Shown: piece after piece, positions 4,705-5,636 of the stretch
How positions within the stretch are numbered: the stretch's first letter is position 1
Layout: each line of letters begins with the position of its first letter
NCBI GenBank assembly: GCA_003663345.1
Contig: QMZU01000048.1
Coordinates: 1-5,636 of the forward strand
Direction: 5' to 3'
DNA length: 5,636 nucleotides
Source: Candidatus Aenigmatarchaeota archaeon
Lineage (GTDB): Archaea; Aenigmatarchaeota; Aenigmatarchaeia; PWEA01; B50-G16
Notes under the pieces: model-generated
Seen by the model: only the letters and a program-made list of their open reading frames with translations
Database searches by the model: none
Told to the model about the DNA's origin: nothing
Position numbers and translations under genes: made by a program

Positions 4705-4862
4705 TGAAAACCGCTCCTGAAACCCACACCGCCCGCAGGCCCATGTCCTGCTTCCTGTGCGGTAAACGCATCCAGCCCGGAGAAGAGTACACCTATATTC
4801 AAATCTTGCACGGGAGCTGGGCCGCCTGTTGCTTGGAGTGTGTGAATGGGGGGAAGAAATGA
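4704..4862 (+). CDS. 52-aa treble-clef-like zinc microprotein
   Basis: ATG 4704 lies in a TGATG junction with GAGGAGGG at 4690-4697. The product has C16-x2-C19-G-K, then IQPGEEYTYI, H36, and C42-C43-x2-C46. The order C-x2-C-G, P-G-E-x-Y, a tryptophan near the end and a final C-x2/3-C is typical of treble-clef zinc fingers, where the second pair sits at the start of a helix. The DNA is GC-rich compared with the adjoining membrane genes. It overlaps the next gene by 4 nt. No function can be assigned; in sequence style it resembles the other zinc microproteins of the operon, which suggests a shared class of task. Confidence 0.78.
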   Translation: MKTAPETHTARRPMSCFLCGKRIQPGEEYTYIQILHGSWAACCLECVNGGKK

Positions 4863-5026
4863 TGGATAGGAAAAAGGTTAAAAACATTCTCTACTGGCTG
4901 TTTTTCTTCATTGTGATTGCGTTTGTTTTCTACTGTACAATCGACTACACTTTGCACGCAACCGAGAACGTTGAAAATGCAACAACGCTCGTGAGGTGTG
5001 CGCTATGGAGCTGGACAGGACCGTGA
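4859..5026 (+). CDS. 55-aa single-pass membrane microprotein
   Basis: Two adjacent in-frame ATGs at 4859 and 4862 can serve as start, after a G-rich ribosome-binding site near 4848-4856. A basic N-terminus (MMDRKKVKN) precedes one strongly hydrophobic aromatic segment at about 10-29 (LYWLFFFIVIAFVFYCTI). The polar remainder (about 26 residues) would lie outside. An uncleaved signal anchor is likeliest. The last 22 nt overlap the start of the winged-helix gene in another frame. Function unknown; virus- and plasmid-encoded single-pass microproteins often modulate membrane complexes, but there is no direct evidence here. Confidence 0.7.
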   Translation: MMDRKKVKNILYWLFFFIVIAFVFYCTIDYTLHATENVENATTLVRCALWSWTGP

Positions 5027-5232
5027 AGGAGATAAGGAGGGTTTTGGCGGGGGAGCCTTACGGGTTGACCTCGCGCCAGATAGCCCAGAAGCTCGGGAAC
5101 GGCGTGAAGCCCCGGCTCGTCGGGATGATCTGCTCGCTGATGGAGGATGTCGAGCGGGTGAACAGCGAGCGAAAGGCGGCGCGGTGGCGTTTGATGTCCT
5201 CTTCCCCCCCTTCAAAAGTTCGCAACTATTAA
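5005..5232 (+). CDS. 75-aa winged-helix DNA-binding protein
   Basis: ATG 5005 is chosen with GAGGTG at 4993-4998 as ribosome-binding site; GTG 4996 is an alternative start three codons earlier. Residues 3-15 form a first helix (LDRTVKEIRRVLA), residues 20-30 (GLTSRQIAQKL) and 34-47 (VKPRLVGMICSLME) form the helix-turn-helix, and VERVNSERKAARWRL provides the wing with basic residues. This is a minimal winged helix like those in archaeal element regulators. The tail after residue 64 (MSSSPPSKVRNY) looks disordered. It is the last gene of the operon and lies next to the repeats and the convergent recombinase gene. It could therefore act as an autoregulator or as an excision/directionality factor; both roles are inferred from position. 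Confidence 0.78.
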   Translation: MELDRTVKEIRRVLAGEPYGLTSRQIAQKLGNGVKPRLVGMICSLMEDVERVNSERKAARWRLMSSSPPSKVRNY

Positions 5233-5252
5233 TTGGTTTTTCACGGAAATCG

Positions 5253-5262
5253 GTAAACTTAC
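5253..5262 (+). repeat. Direct repeat GTAAACTTAC, copy 1
   Basis: Exact copy of 5301-5310, offset by 48 bp, in the intergenic gap. Together with the inverted copy at 5316-5324 it makes three related sites. A single offset copy next to an inverted pair would fit an arm-type or regulator-binding site. Function inferred. Confidence 0.75.
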
Positions 5263-5265
5263 ACG

Positions 5266-5300
5266 AAAAGGAGGCAGATAAAGGCTCCTTTTTCTCCTTT
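5266..5300. terminator. Probable bidirectional terminator between convergent genes
   Basis: AAAAGGAG (5266-5273) pairs perfectly with CTCCTTTT (5285-5292) around an 11-nt loop. The + strand runs on into T-rich sequence (to TTT at 5298-5300), and a second CTCCTTT at 5294-5300 could pair alternatively. On the minus strand the stem ends in CTCCTTTTC. The position between the operon end and the recombinase stop fits termination from both sides. Confidence 0.55.
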
Positions 5301-5324
5301 GTAAACTTACGGTGATAAGTTTAC
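5301..5324. repeat. Perfect 9-6-9 inverted repeat, candidate recombinase core or operator site
   Basis: GTAAACTTA (5301-5309) and TAAGTTTAC (5316-5324) are perfect reverse complements separated by CGGTGA. Two inverted arms around a 6-bp centre is the usual layout of a tyrosine-recombinase core site, for example Xer/dif sites with a 6-bp centre. It overlaps the stop codon of the recombinase gene (5321-5323). It could equally be an operator for the winged-helix protein or part of a terminator. Confidence 0.6.
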
Positions 5325-5636
5325 TTTTTGAGATCATAGGGGGACTCTTTCGTCCCGAGAGCTTCACCCTCGCCGACTACCTGACGCAGCTCACGCTTTG
5401 CCAGTCGCTTCTGGGCATAGTGCAGGATCATGTTGAGGTCTTTGTGGTGGGTTATCTTCGCCACCACCACGGGGGAAACTCCCTTGTCCAGTTCGTGCCC
5501 GATGAACGCGTAGCGGAGCGCATGGGTCCTCAGCCCGCACTCACACAGAAACTTGCACACCTGTATCTTGCGCCGTGGCACACCCCACTGATCGACGCAG
5601 GGTGGAATCAGCATCTGGCGGCGCTCGTCCTTCTGC
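5321..5636 (-). CDS. Tyrosine recombinase/integrase, C-terminal part (5' end off window)
   Basis: The frame is open on the minus strand from the right edge to TAA at 5323-5321, giving 105 residues of the C-terminal catalytic domain. Box II is clear: LRTHALRYAFIGHELDKG contains the catalytic H-x-x-R. It is followed by VVAKITHHKDLNMILHYAQK, with the histidine of the usual L/I-G/T-H-H position and the nucleophilic tyrosine in HYAQK. Upstream is IQVCKFLCECG, the region leading to box II. The N-terminal DNA-binding part and the first catalytic Arg are off-window. Such enzymes integrate and excise plasmids or proviruses or resolve dimers. It is transcribed toward the + strand operon, and its 3' end overlaps the inverted repeat at 5301-5324. 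The family is certain; integrase versus Xer-like resolvase cannot be settled from this part. Confidence 0.92.
   Translation of the reverse strand, partial: QKDERRQMLIPPCVDQWGVPRRKIQVCKFLCECGLRTHALRYAFIGHELDKGVSPVVVAKITHHKDLNMILHYAQKRLAKRELRQVVGEGEALGTKESPYDLKK

Noticed and set aside
5266..5284. AAAAGGAGG as a ribosome-binding site for a further small gene
   Set aside because: No ATG, GTG or TTG with a useful open frame follows at proper spacing; the sequence is better explained as one arm of the terminator hairpin.
4998..5315. 105-aa + strand frame overlapping the 75-aa winged-helix gene
   Set aside because: Low-complexity Gly/Arg/Asp composition typical of an off-frame reading of GC-rich DNA, and it runs through the terminator and repeats.
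5233..5320. tRNA gene or tRNA fragment as integration target
   Set aside because: No cloverleaf or T-loop-like sequence is visible in the gap next to the recombinase.

Overview
The window looks like part of a mobile genetic element, an integrative plasmid or provirus, most likely from an archaeon and quite possibly a thermophile. The grounds are a P4/D5-type superfamily 3 replication helicase, a run of very small zinc-ribbon proteins, an ASCH-domain protein, two small winged-helix regulators and a tyrosine recombinase. Shine-Dalgarno sites are strong (GGAGGTGA type) and most gene junctions overlap. No rRNA, tRNA or CRISPR array is visible, so the host is inferred from style. A bacterial host is not excluded, and no genus can be named from this sequence alone.

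Layout. Positions 1-1236 hold the C-terminal 411 residues of the replication helicase, whose start lies off the left edge. Its linker carries an inverted pair of 9-bp tandem repeats around a polypurine tract. This is coding DNA that also looks like a replication-origin or binding-site architecture. Positions 1229-3209 hold nine small genes with little or no space between them: zinc-binding microproteins, a cysteine-rich helical protein, a winged-helix regulator, the ASCH protein, a basic helical protein and a zf-HC2-like protein. Positions 3196-4474 hold three consecutive membrane proteins, one with a cytoplasmic zinc ribbon. Positions 4471-5232 hold two more zinc-binding proteins, a single-pass membrane microprotein and a second winged-helix protein. 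All sixteen genes lie on the + strand and read as one polycistronic unit whose promoter is outside the window.

Positions 5233-5320 form the only real intergenic gap. It separates the operon from a convergent tyrosine recombinase gene (5321-5636, minus strand, N-terminus off the right edge). The gap holds a hairpin flanked by T-runs in both directions, two direct copies of GTAAACTTAC, and a perfect 9-6-9 inverted repeat that overlaps the recombinase stop codon. That geometry resembles a tyrosine-recombinase core site and is a candidate attachment site.

As a unit, the helicase would replicate the element and the recombinase would integrate, excise or resolve it. The winged-helix proteins and zinc microproteins probably control element or host transcription, or counter host functions. 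The membrane block may act in the envelope, in entry exclusion or in signalling. Only the helicase, recombinase, ASCH and HTH assignments rest on recognisable family motifs. The roles of the remaining genes are unknown.
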